DNA of 8,608 nucleotides from JBKBXU01 sp046313675 (GCA_046313675.1 JBKBXU010000197.1:1-8608), one strand, 5' to 3'; positions 1-7,124 are shown, numbered from the stretch's first letter. The notes: generated by a model not told the origin, from the letters alone. Made by a program: numbers and translations.

Positions 1-1406
1 TTCTTGTGGTGGTTTTTATCCTGCTCACGCAATTCCTGCTAAAATACATGGATGATTTTATGGGGAAAGGGCTGGGCTTTTCAGTTTATGCTGAATTGAT
101 ATTGTATTTCAGTCTGAATATGGTTCCTATGGCCTTGCCGCTTGCTATTTTATTGTCTTCTCTGATGACTTTTGGAAATTTAGGAGAACATAATGAATTA
201 ACAGCGATAAAAGGTTCGGGTGTTTCTCTTCTCCGCACGCTTGTACCAATTTTTTCCATTGTGATTGTCCTGGCGTGTACCGGTTTTCTTTTCAATAATT
301 ACATTGTCCCCAAAGCTAACCTTAAAGCCTTTAGCCTACTTTATGATATACGACAAAAGAAGCCTGCATTGGACTTTAAAGAAGGTGCGTTCTATCAGGG
401 AATACCAGGCTATAGTATCAAAATTGCCAAAAAACATCCTGACGGAAAATCATTGCAAGGCATTATTATCTATGATCATTCCAGTGGAAGGGGTAATACG
501 GAAGTTATTATTGCTGACTCAGGCAGTATGTATACCTTTAATCATGATCAGTATCTAAGTTTCGATTTATATAGCGGGAAGAGTTATACAGAATATTACG
601 ACAACACCCGTAGCGATGCAGACCAGTTTATTATTAATGACTTCGAGAAAAGTCGGCTTATATTTAGCCTGGCATCTTTCAGTCTTAATCGTACTCCTCA
701 GGAATTGTTTACTTCCAATCGTATGATGAAGAACATCGGAGAGCTTAATTATGTCATGGATTCTTTGAAAACAGAACACCAGACAGTACAAAGCAGTCTT
801 CCTCAATACGTACAGCCCTTTTATATTTATCATTCCCTACAGGATACCTTAGGGAATAAGCGCAGTCAGGTGGCAGACACTATATATCAGGGAAACATCC
901 TTGCAGGATTTCCATTGGATAGTTTAAAAAACAGGGTGGGAGCTCCTGTGGTATTGAGCAAGGCGGTTAACCAGGCACGAAGTATTCGTAGTTTTACCTC
1001 CAGTCATGTGGAACGTCTGAGGCATCTTGAACGGGAAAAGAATACGTATCACATCGAGAAAATGCATAAGTACACACAAGCATTTGCTTGCTTGATTATG
1101 TTTTTAATAGGAGCTCCTTTGGGTGCTATTATAAAGAAAGGAGGCTTGGGTGTGCCGGTATTATTGTCTATAGTTTTCTTTATATTCTTTTATGTAATTT
1201 CTTTAATTGCAGAAAGATACTGTAAAGAAGGAATTGTGTTGCTTCCCTATGGAATGTGGACGGCAAATTTAATTTATTTACCCATAGGATTGTTTTTTCT
1301 ACGGCAGGCAAAAAACGATTCCCGGTTATTTGAAACAGACTTTTATACACCGTTTTTTAAGTTTTTCAGAAATATTTTCAGATCGAAAAAAGTACAGGCA
1401 ACCTGA
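1..1406 (+). CDS. LptF/LptG family lipopolysaccharide export permease, 5'-truncated by the window edge
   Basis: This is an inner-membrane subunit of the LptB2FG ABC transporter, which extracts lipopolysaccharide from the inner membrane and passes it to the periplasmic Lpt bridge. The reading frame is open to the left edge (codon phase begins at base 3). The GTG at base 6 falls inside the first membrane helix, so the true start lies upstream, probably about 20 codons. Counting from that GTG, the visible parts are the end of TM1 (1-13), TM2 (about 31-55), a cytoplasmic coupling segment with GEHNELTAIKGSG (60-72), TM3 (about 79-97), a large periplasmic domain of roughly 250 residues rich in beta-type sequence, and TM4-6 (about 356-376, 383-404, 420-438). 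The 3+3 helix layout around a periplasmic domain is typical of the family (YjgP/YjgQ). Whether it is the LptF or LptG paralogue cannot be decided here, so no symbol is given. It ends with TGA at 1404-1406, and the next gene has its own promoter. Confidence 0.88.
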   Translation, partial: LVVVFILLTQFLLKYMDDFMGKGLGFSVYAELILYFSLNMVPMALPLAILLSSLMTFGNLGEHNELTAIKGSGVSLLRTLVPIFSIVIVLACTGFLFNNYIVPKANLKAFSLLYDIRQKKPALDFKEGAFYQGIPGYSIKIAKKHPDGKSLQGIIIYDHSSGRGNTEVIIADSGSMYTFNHDQYLSFDLYSGKSYTEYYDNTRSDADQFIINDFEKSRLIFSLASFSLNRTPQELFTSNRMMKNIGELNYVMDSLKTEHQTVQSSLPQYVQPFYIYHSLQDTLGNKRSQVADTIYQGNILAGFPLDSLKNRVGAPVVLSKAVNQARSIRSFTSSHVERLRHLEREKNTYHIEKMHKYTQAFACLIMFLIGAPLGAIIKKGGLGVPVLLSIVFFIFFYVISLIAERYCKEGIVLLPYGMWTANLIYLPIGLFFLRQAKNDSRLFETDFYTPFFKFFRNIFRSKKVQAT

Positions 1407-1462
1407 ATTATTTCAAACAATAATTGGTTTTAAAAGTTGTTAGTTTTATTTTATATAAAAAT

Positions 1463-1493
1463 TTGGTTTAAAGCTATATTCTGATTAAGTTTG
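1463..1493 (+). promoter_or_regulatory. Bacteroidota-type sigma-70 promoter for rpsO
   Basis: A perfect -7 element, TAAGTTTG (1486-1493), matches the Bacteroidota consensus TAnnTTTG. A TTG (1463-1465, within TTTGG) lies 20 bp upstream, inside the 17-23 bp spacing reported for this phylum. Transcription would begin around 1498-1500 and leave a leader of about 35 nt before the rpsO ATG. This is the best-formed promoter in the window. The match is read from the sequence; its activity is inferred. Confidence 0.7.
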
Positions 1494-1533
1494 CAGCTTG
1501 AAAAATTATAAGGAAAATATTAAGTTATAAGCG

Positions 1534-1809
1534 ATGTATCTAACAAGCGACAAAAAGAAGGAAATTTTTAAAGCACACGGCAAAGCTAAAAGTGAGAAAG
1601 ATACTGGTACGCCAGAAGCTCAAATTGGGCTATTTACCCACAGGATTAATCATCTTACAGGTCATTTACAGGGGAATAAAAAAGATTATTCTACCAGATT
1701 AGGACTTCTTAAGCTGGTTGGTAAAAGAAGAAGATTACTTGACTACCTTTACAAAAGAGATATTGAAAGGTACAGAGCTATTATAGCTGAACTTAACATT
1801 AGAAAGTAA
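1534..1809 (+). CDS. rpsO: 30S ribosomal protein S15
   Basis: S15 is a primary-binding protein of the small subunit. It contacts helices 20-22 of 16S rRNA and helps form intersubunit bridge B4. The 91-residue product is close to the usual 89 residues and aligns along its whole length with bacterial S15. It has TGTPEAQIGLFTHRINHLTGH in the first half and KRRRLLDYL (64-72) near the end. The rRNA-binding residues of the H-x6-D-x2-S pattern are at H44, D51 and T54, with threonine in place of the usual serine. The ATG at 1534 gives the expected N-terminus. The only AGGA upstream (1511-1514) is too far away to act as a ribosome-binding site, as is normal in Bacteroidota. It lies upstream of pnp, the conserved bacterial order, but a strong hairpin separates the two. 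Whether S15 represses its own translation, as in E. coli, cannot be told from the short leader. Confidence 0.97.
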   Translation: MYLTSDKKKEIFKAHGKAKSEKDTGTPEAQIGLFTHRINHLTGHLQGNKKDYSTRLGLLKLVGKRRRLLDYLYKRDIERYRAIIAELNIRK

Positions 1810-1821
1810 TTAGCTTTCAAA

Positions 1822-1856
1822 AAAGCAGGGAGTCCGTATGGATTCCCTGCTTTATT
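1822..1856 (+). terminator. Rho-independent terminator after rpsO
   Basis: A 14-bp stem pairs 1822-1835 with 1840-1853 around a GTAT loop (1836-1839). It has a single G-U wobble (1832/1843) and includes the arms AAAGCAGGGA and TCCCTGCTTT. The tail TTTATTCTTA is U-rich but interrupted. It lies 12 nt past the rpsO stop codon and about 70 nt before pnp. It probably ends most rpsO transcripts, and it could also serve as a processing or stabilising hairpin on read-through rpsO-pnp RNA. Confidence 0.85.
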
Positions 1857-1925
1857 CTTATCCTGCACTAAAATAGAGTATAGCTTTATTGCGAATTTTT
1901 ATTTACTCAAAAATTCTTTTATTAG

Positions 1926-4070
1926 ATGATTCCACAAATTATAAAAAAAACAATTCAACTTAAAGATGGCAGAGAGATCTCGATAGAGACAGGTAAATTG
2001 GCTAAGCAAGCTGATGGTTCCGCTGTTGTAAGAATGGGCGATACCATGCTATTGGCTACGGTAGTTTCTGCTAAAGATGCCAGAGAAGGCGTTGACTTTA
2101 TGCCTCTTTCCGTTGATTATCAAGAGAAATTTGCAGCCGCCGGACGTATTCCAGGGGGCTTTTTGAAAAGAGAAGGACGCTTAAGCGATCATGAAATTTT
2201 AATTTCACGTTTGGTAGACCGGGCGATGAGGCCTTTGTTTCCTGATGACTATCATTCTGATACTCAGGTAAATATTATGCTTATTTCGGCAGATAAAAAT
2301 GTACCGCCTGATGCACTTGCGGCACTTGCTGCTTCTGCTGCACTTGCTGTATCTGATATTCCTTTTAACGGTCCGGTTTCCGAGGCTCGTGTAATAAGAT
2401 CTGAAGGCGAATGGATTGTAAATCCTACACCGGCACAGATAGAAACTGCAGAAATTGACCTGATGGTCGCTGCTTCCTATGAAAACATCCTGATGGTTGA
2501 AGGTGAAATGCGTGAAGTTCAGGAAGAAGACATGTTGGAAGCTTTAAAAATAGGCCATGAAGCTATTAAAGAGCAGTGTCTGGTATTAAAAGAGCTTGAA
2601 AAAGAAACTGGTAAAGTTCAAAAGAGAGAATATTCTCACGAAAATAAAGATCCTGAACTAAAGGAGAAATTATATAAACTACTCTACGATAAGGTTTATG
2701 CTGCAGCTGCTCAAAGGTTGGCGAATAAAAATGCCAGGAGCGAATCATTTAAATCTATTAAAGAAGAGTACATCAACTCACTTCCTGAAGACCACACCGA
2801 AGACTTAAATCTTATTTCCAAATATTATCATGATATTGAAAAAGACGCTGTCAGGGACATGGTTCTTAATGAAAGACTCAGACTTGATGGGAGAAAACTT
2901 GATGAGATAAGGCCTATTTGGACAGAAGTGGATTATTTGCCTTCTGCTCATGGATCTGCTGTATTTACAAGAGGTGAAACACAGTCTCTGACTACAGTTA
3001 CCCTGGGTACCAAGCTTGATGAGCAAATGATTGACAGTGCCATGCTTAGCGGTTACAACAAATTTATGCTTCATTACAACTTCCCTGGATTCTCTACCGG
3101 TGAGGTTAAAATAAACAGAGGGCCTGGAAGAAGGGAAGTAGGACATGGTAACCTTGCATACAGAGCACTTAAAAAAGTTCTACCATCTGTTGAAGAGAAT
3201 CCGTATACAATACGTGTTGTATCTGATATCCTGGAATCAAACGGATCATCTTCCATGGCTACAGTTTGTGCCGGTACAATGGCATTGATGGATGCCGGAG
3301 TAAAGATTAAAGCACCTGTATCTGGAATTGCTATGGGATTAATTTCTGATGGTAAGTCAGGTAAATTTGCCGTTTTGTCTGATATTCTTGGTGACGAAGA
3401 TCATTTGGGTGACATGGACTTTAAAGTTACCGGAACCAGTAAAGGTATCACTGCTTGTCAGATGGATATGAAAGTTGAAGGACTTTCATATGAAGTGCTA
3501 AAACAAGCACTTCATCAGGCAAAAGAAGGCAGACTTCATATTTTGAATGAAATGACCAAAACCATTTCTAAATCAAGAGAAGATTATAAGCCGCATACAC
3601 CACGTTCATATGCTATCAGAATTCCTAAAGATATGATTGGCGCAGTGATTGGTCCGGGTGGTAAAGTTGTACAGGAGATTCAAAAGGTTACCGGAGCTAC
3701 TGTTATTATTGAAGAAATTGAAGAAGCAGGTTTAGTAAATATATTTGCTAAAGATAAAGAGGTAATGGACAAAGCCGTTAATTGGGTTAAAGGAATTGTC
3801 GCAATGCCTGAGGTTGGAGAAACATATGAAGGTAAAGTGAAGTCCATTATGCCTTTTGGTGCTTTTGTTGAATTTATGCCGGGTAAAGATGGTCTATTGC
3901 ATATCTCTGAGATTAAATGGGATAGACTTGAAACAATGGAAGGTGTTTTGGAAGTTGGTGAAGAAGTAAAAGTAAAACTTATTGAAATAGACAAGAAAAC
4001 AGGAAAGTTTCGTTTATCAAGAAAAGCCTTACTTCCAAAGCCTGAGAAGAAGGAAGTATCCAACGAATAG
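1926..4070 (+). CDS. pnp: Polynucleotide phosphorylase (polyribonucleotide nucleotidyltransferase)
   Basis: This is a 3'-to-5' phosphorolytic exoribonuclease that uses phosphate to release nucleoside diphosphates from RNA. It acts as a cytoplasmic trimer in mRNA turnover and can add 3' tails in reverse. The 714-residue product has the full family layout: RNase PH-like domain 1 (about 10-145), an all-helical linker domain (about 240-325), RNase PH-like domain 2 (about 328-465), KH domain (about 556-620) and S1 domain (about 632-700). Catalytic features are intact: R402-R403 in GPGRREVGHG, the phosphate-binding S441-S443 in NGSSSMATV, and D490 and D496 in GDEDHLGDMD, matching E. coli D486 and D492. 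The KH loop is IGPGG (575-579). The ATG at 1926 has no Shine-Dalgarno site. Placement after rpsO is the conserved arrangement. I could not find a good promoter match in the 116-bp gap, so expression may rely on read-through or on a poorly matching promoter. Confidence 0.98.
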   Translation: MIPQIIKKTIQLKDGREISIETGKLAKQADGSAVVRMGDTMLLATVVSAKDAREGVDFMPLSVDYQEKFAAAGRIPGGFLKREGRLSDHEILISRLVDRAMRPLFPDDYHSDTQVNIMLISADKNVPPDALAALAASAALAVSDIPFNGPVSEARVIRSEGEWIVNPTPAQIETAEIDLMVAASYENILMVEGEMREVQEEDMLEALKIGHEAIKEQCLVLKELEKETGKVQKREYSHENKDPELKEKLYKLLYDKVYAAAAQRLANKNARSESFKSIKEEYINSLPEDHTEDLNLISKYYHDIEKDAVRDMVLNERLRLDGRKLDEIRPIWTEVDYLPSAHGSAVFTRGETQSLTTVTLGTKLDEQMIDSAMLSGYNKFMLHYNFPGFSTGEVKINRGPGRREVGHGNLAYRALKKVLPSVEENPYTIRVVSDILESNGSSSMATVCAGTMALMDAGVKIKAPVSGIAMGLISDGKSGKFAVLSDILGDEDHLGDMDFKVTGTSKGITACQMDMKVEGLSYEVLKQALHQAKEGRLHILNEMTKTISKSREDYKPHTPRSYAIRIPKDMIGAVIGPGGKVVQEIQKVTGATVIIEEIEEAGLVNIFAKDKEVMDKAVNWVKGIVAMPEVGETYEGKVKSIMPFGAFVEFMPGKDGLLHISEIKWDRLETMEGVLEVGEEVKVKLIEIDKKTGKFRLSRKALLPKPEKKEVSNE

Positions 4071-4095
4071 GTTGGATATTTCTTTGTTTAAATAA

Positions 4096-4122
4096 AAAAG
4101 CAGAACTTTGAATGTTGCTTTT
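4096..4122 (+). terminator. Possible weak terminator after pnp
   Basis: AAAAGC (4096-4101) pairs with GCTTTT (4117-4122), and AAC (4104-4106) with GTT (4114-4116). This leaves a two-base bulge and a TTTGAAT loop. A plain seven-pair stem, AAAAGCA with TGCTTTT, is an alternative fold. The hairpin is AT-rich, has no separate T-run beyond its right arm, and overlaps the candidate rpoD promoter. It may act as a partial terminator or may be coincidental. Confidence 0.3.
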
Positions 4123-4129
4123 ACGTTTG
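4122..4129 (+). promoter_or_regulatory. Candidate -7 element of the rpoD promoter
   Basis: TACGTTTG at 4122-4129 is a perfect TAnnTTTG match on the coding strand, 34 bp before the rpoD ATG. It would give a leader of about 28 nt. No TTG lies at the preferred 17-23 bp upstream; TTTG copies at 4083-4086 and 4107-4110 are too far and too near. The -33 half is therefore missing or degenerate. Confidence 0.5.
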
Positions 4130-4163
4130 AGCCAAATATACATAACCCAAAAATTAACCTTAA

Positions 4164-5027
4164 ATGAGACAGCTTAAGATAAGTAAGCAGATTACCAACC
4201 GCGAAAGCCAATCTCTTGACAAATATCTTCAGGAAATAGGTAAAGTTGACTTGTTGACACCTGATGAAGAAGTAGAGCTAGCCAAGAGAATACGAGAGGG
4301 AGACCAGCTTGCTTTAGAAAAACTTACAAAAGCTAACTTAAGATTTGTCGTTTCTGTCGCAAAACAGTATCAAAACCAGGGATTGTCTTTGGGTGATTTA
4401 ATTAACGAAGGTAACCTTGGGCTTATCAAAGCTGCACAGAGATTTGATGAAACAAGAGGGTTTAAGTTTATTTCTTATGCTGTATGGTGGATCAGACAAT
4501 CCATATTACAGGCTTTGGCGGAACAATCACGTATTGTAAGATTACCGTTGAACAGGGTAGGATCATTGAATAAAATATCTAAGACGTTTTCTGAACTTGA
4601 ACAAAAATTTGAAAGAGAGCCATCTCCGGATGAATTGGCTGAAGTTCTGGATGTTTCTACTTCTGAGGTTGTAGATACTCTTAAAATTTCAGGCCGTCAT
4701 GTTTCTATGGATGCACCTTTTGTACAAGGGGAAGAAAACAGCCTTCTTGATGTACTTGAGAATGATAGTGAAGTTACTCCTGATTCAGAGTTGATGAATG
4801 ACTCTTTAAGAAAAGAAGTGCAAAGAGCCTTATCTACCCTTACTCAAAGGGAAGCTGATGTGATTACATTGTATTTTGGTCTTAATGGTGAGCACTCAAT
4901 GACTCTTGAAGAAATTGGTGAGAAGTTTAACCTTACAAGAGAGCGTGTTAGACAGATAAAAGAAAAAGCGATCAGAAGACTTAGACATACTTCCAGGAGC
5001 AAGGCATTAAAGCCTTATTTAGGATAA
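4164..5027 (+). CDS. rpoD: Primary RNA polymerase sigma factor (Bacteroidota short RpoD/SigA type)
   Basis: This sigma-70 family factor directs RNA polymerase to housekeeping promoters. The 287-residue product carries region 1.2 (about 15-48, SLDKYLQEIGK then LLTPDEEVELAKRIREGD), region 2 (about 52-121) with RFDETRGFKFISYAVWWIRQ covering core-binding and -10 recognition/melting segments, region 3 (about 129-206) and region 4 (about 222-275) with the helix-turn-helix MTLEEIGEKFNLTRERVRQI. It has neither the acidic region 1.1 nor the long non-conserved insert of E. coli RpoD. That compact form is known for the primary sigma factor of Bacteroidota (sigma-ABfr of Bacteroides fragilis), which recognises TAnnTTTG promoters. 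It is too well conserved in regions 1.2, 2 and 4 to be an ECF or anti-sigma-controlled factor. The ATG at 4164 gives the usual MRQLKI start. It is probably transcribed alone, between its own candidate promoter and a strong terminator. Confidence 0.95.
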   Translation: MRQLKISKQITNRESQSLDKYLQEIGKVDLLTPDEEVELAKRIREGDQLALEKLTKANLRFVVSVAKQYQNQGLSLGDLINEGNLGLIKAAQRFDETRGFKFISYAVWWIRQSILQALAEQSRIVRLPLNRVGSLNKISKTFSELEQKFEREPSPDELAEVLDVSTSEVVDTLKISGRHVSMDAPFVQGEENSLLDVLENDSEVTPDSELMNDSLRKEVQRALSTLTQREADVITLYFGLNGEHSMTLEEIGEKFNLTRERVRQIKEKAIRRLRHTSRSKALKPYLG

Positions 5028-5053
5028 GAATAATATTTTACAAATTTTAGTTT

Positions 5054-5084
5054 AAGCCCCGCAAATGCGGGGCTTTTTATTTTT
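5054..5084 (+). terminator. Rho-independent terminator after rpoD
   Basis: A perfect 9-bp GC-rich stem, AAGCCCCGC with GCGGGGCTT (5054-5062 and 5067-5075), has an AAAT tetraloop. It is followed by TTTTTATTTT, counted from the last pairs of the stem. It starts 26 nt past the rpoD stop codon and is a textbook intrinsic terminator. It separates rpoD from the trxB operon. Confidence 0.93.
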
Positions 5085-5112
5085 GAATGTTTATGAAACT
5101 TAACTAATTTCG
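5083..5112 (+). promoter_or_regulatory. Candidate promoter for the trxB operon
   Basis: TTG at 5083-5085 lies 19 bp upstream of TAATTTCG (5105-5112), a seven-of-eight match to TAnnTTTG with C for the third T. Transcription would start near 5118, about 22 nt before the trxB ATG. The strong terminator just upstream means trxB needs its own promoter, and this is the best match in the gap. The -33 half sits inside the T-tract of that terminator. Confidence 0.42.
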
Positions 5113-5139
5113 CTTTTTAAATTTACTTATTTTACTACT

Positions 5140-6078
5140 ATGGCTGAAGAAAAAGTTAGCTGTCTGATTATAGGATCAGGACCTGCAGGATATACTGCCG
5201 CAATATATGCCGCCAGAGCCGGCCTGAATCCGGTGATGTACCAAGGTGGTCAACCGGGAGGACAATTGATGATTACCAACGATGTTGAAAATTATCCAGG
5301 TTATTCGGAAGGAGTTATGGGGCCTAAAATGATGGAAGACTTTCAGAAGCAAGCCTCCAGGTTTGGAACTGATATTCGTTATGGATTAGCAACAAAAGTG
5401 GATTTCAGTGGTGATGTGCATAAAGTAATTATAGACGATTCACTCCTTATACATGCCGATACAGTAATCATAGCTACAGGAGCTTCTGCAAAATGGCTGG
5501 GTTTGGAATCTGAAGCAAGATTGAACGGATACGGCGTTTCCGCCTGTGCTGTTTGTGACGGTTTTTTCTTTAGGGGTATGGATGTTATGGTCGTTGGTGG
5601 AGGGGATACAGCCTGCGAAGAAGCAAGCTATCTTGCCAAATTATGTAAGAAGGTTTATATGGTTGTTCGAAGAGATGAAATGCGTGCCTCGCAAATCATG
5701 CAGAAAAGAGTCTTAGGCTTGCCTAATATTGAGATTCTATGGAACAGTCATACTGAAGAAATTCTTGGGAAAGAGGAAGTAGAAGGAGTAAGAATAAAAG
5801 ATAATTCTACTGGAGAGGTTAAAGAAATTTCGGTTAAAGCATTTTTTGTTGCCATCGGACATCAACCTAATACAGATATTTTTAAAGGATGGCTTGATAT
5901 GGATAATAATGGCTACCTGAAAACCGTTCCTGGTTCTAGCAGGACAAATGTACCGGGAGTCTTTGCTTGTGGGGATGCGCAGGACAATGTTTATCGTCAG
6001 GCCATTACTGCTGCAGGGACTGGTTGTATGGCTGCTCTTGATGCTGAGAGGTATCTTGCAGAAAAAGAATCAGCTTAA
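5140..6078 (+). CDS. trxB: Thioredoxin-disulfide reductase (NADPH)
   Basis: This cytoplasmic FAD flavoenzyme uses NADPH to reduce thioredoxin, feeding ribonucleotide reductase, peroxiredoxins and protein disulfide repair. The 312 residues match the usual low-molecular-weight type. An FAD-binding GSGPAGYTAAIYAARAG begins near residue 12. The redox-active pair is C136 and C139 in CAVCDG, equivalent to E. coli C135/C138. The NADPH domain has GGGDTACEEASYL and VRRDEMRAS, and the C-terminal FAD motif VFACGDAQD is followed by YRQAITAAGTGC. The CxxC pair separates it from bacillithiol-disulfide reductase (YpdA/Bdr) and ferredoxin-NADP reductase relatives, which lack it. The residue before RRD is V where E. 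coli has H; the two arginines that hold the 2'-phosphate of NADPH remain. It is the first gene of a likely operon, with the next ATG 8 bp past its stop. Confidence 0.96.
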   Translation: MAEEKVSCLIIGSGPAGYTAAIYAARAGLNPVMYQGGQPGGQLMITNDVENYPGYSEGVMGPKMMEDFQKQASRFGTDIRYGLATKVDFSGDVHKVIIDDSLLIHADTVIIATGASAKWLGLESEARLNGYGVSACAVCDGFFFRGMDVMVVGGGDTACEEASYLAKLCKKVYMVVRRDEMRASQIMQKRVLGLPNIEILWNSHTEEILGKEEVEGVRIKDNSTGEVKEISVKAFFVAIGHQPNTDIFKGWLDMDNNGYLKTVPGSSRTNVPGVFACGDAQDNVYRQAITAAGTGCMAALDAERYLAEKESA

Positions 6079-6086
6079 TTCACTTA

Positions 6087-7115
6087 ATGAAATCGAAATT
6101 CATTCTTCTTATAATCGTTTTGGGGTTAAGCATTTCGAATGCTTTTGCCCAGGACGATCCTAAAAAATATAAAGACTTTTTTCAGATAAAAGCACCTTCC
6201 ATCGAGTATCTTTCTCCGGATCCGGATGAAATTCTTTTTGAAGATGACGATCTGCCACCGCATGTGGATGATGAAGTTCCAGTTTATTTCCGACCTGAGA
6301 AAGAATTGTCTATTGTAAATGAAGGCAGCGATTTTTCAGAAGAGGATGATGAAGGGGAGTTGAGCCTTGTTGAAATATCCGAACAGTTAAGTGTGGATAG
6401 TATTTGGGTTACTATAGCAGAATATTTTGCTATCTGGGATTCCAGGTCTGTTAACCCGTATAAAATTGATGGAGCCAAGTTTTCGGATACTTTACGCATG
6501 TCCTTATACGATACCCTTAATGGGCTTCATTGGTCAATGCCTTTGGTCAATTGTCCTAAAACCTCGGAATTCGGAATAAGACATTCCCGGTGGCATTATG
6601 GAATAGACTTAAAACTTACGACTGGTGATCCTGTATTGGCTAGTTTTGATGGTATTGTTCGGATCAACAGGTATGATGCCGGAGGTTATGGTAACTATGT
6701 GCTTATCAGGCATTACAACGGAATGGAAACCTTGTACGGACATTTGTCAAAATCAAATGTTAAGGTTGGAGATTATGTCAGAGCAGGGGATATAATAGGG
6801 TTGGGTGGAAGTACAGGACGAAGTACAGGTCCACACCTACACTTTGAGGTTCGTTATGAAGGAAATGCCATTAATCCAGAAGATGTGTTTGATTTTGATA
6901 ATCATAGACTCTATGATCGTACCTTTGAATTAAAACCCCAACAGTTCGAATATTTAAAACTTGCCAGACAGGTCGTTCACCACAAAGTTCGCCCGGGGGA
7001 TACCTTGTCGGGAATTAGTAAAAAGTATCGTGTATCGATAAGTACCATTTGTAAACTGAACGGTATTTCAACGAAAAGTACATTAAGAGTAGGTCAAAGA
7101 CTCAGAATTAGGTAA
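6087..7115 (+). CDS. Exported M23 family peptidoglycan endopeptidase with C-terminal LysM domain
   Basis: This is a predicted zinc metalloendopeptidase that cuts peptide cross-links in peptidoglycan, acting in the periplasm or at the envelope. An N-terminal signal peptide has a basic start, a hydrophobic core (5-17) and a likely signal peptidase I cut after AFA (residue 21). Residues 45-91 are strongly acidic (DPDE, EDDD, VDDE, SEEDDEGE) and of unknown role. The lysostaphin/LytM-type catalytic domain spans about 155-275. It has H170 and D174 in HYGID, and H250-x-H252 in HLHFEVR; H170, D174 and H252 match the zinc ligands and H250 the catalytic histidine. A single LysM peptidoglycan-binding domain, starting HKVRPGDTLSGISKKY, occupies about 298-341. 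Because the catalytic residues are intact, it is probably an active enzyme and not a NlpD/EnvC-type degenerate activator. It sits between trxB and bshB1 with gaps of 8 and 9 bp, so it is probably cotranscribed with them. No specific gene symbol is justified. Confidence 0.92.
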   Translation: MKSKFILLIIVLGLSISNAFAQDDPKKYKDFFQIKAPSIEYLSPDPDEILFEDDDLPPHVDDEVPVYFRPEKELSIVNEGSDFSEEDDEGELSLVEISEQLSVDSIWVTIAEYFAIWDSRSVNPYKIDGAKFSDTLRMSLYDTLNGLHWSMPLVNCPKTSEFGIRHSRWHYGIDLKLTTGDPVLASFDGIVRINRYDAGGYGNYVLIRHYNGMETLYGHLSKSNVKVGDYVRAGDIIGLGGSTGRSTGPHLHFEVRYEGNAINPEDVFDFDNHRLYDRTFELKPQQFEYLKLARQVVHHKVRPGDTLSGISKKYRVSISTICKLNGISTKSTLRVGQRLRIR

Positions 7116-7124
7116 TTTAACGGT

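Noticed and set aside
6..8. GTG at base 6 as the start of the LptF/LptG permease
   Set aside because: It lies within the first membrane helix and the frame stays open to the window edge, so the gene starts upstream.
1406..1425. AATTATT/AATAATT hairpin after the permease stop as a terminator
   Set aside because: The stem has only A-T pairs and no proper T-run follows; such stems are expected by chance in this AT-rich gap.
1881..1888. TAGCTTTA as a pnp promoter -7 element
   Set aside because: It lacks the final G of TAnnTTTG and has no TTG at a suitable distance upstream.
2805..4063. Minus-strand open frames of 60-127 codons opposite pnp
   Set aside because: They lie entirely within a conserved gene on the other strand and their translations resemble no known protein.
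5140..6078. Bacillithiol-disulfide reductase (YpdA/Bdr), suggested by the nearby bshB1
   Set aside because: The CAVCDG redox pair and overall layout are those of thioredoxin reductase; YpdA lacks the CxxC.
5948..6163. 71-codon plus-strand frame bridging trxB and the peptidase
   Set aside because: It overlaps the conserved TrxB C-terminus and the peptidase signal peptide in another frame, and shows no motif of its own.
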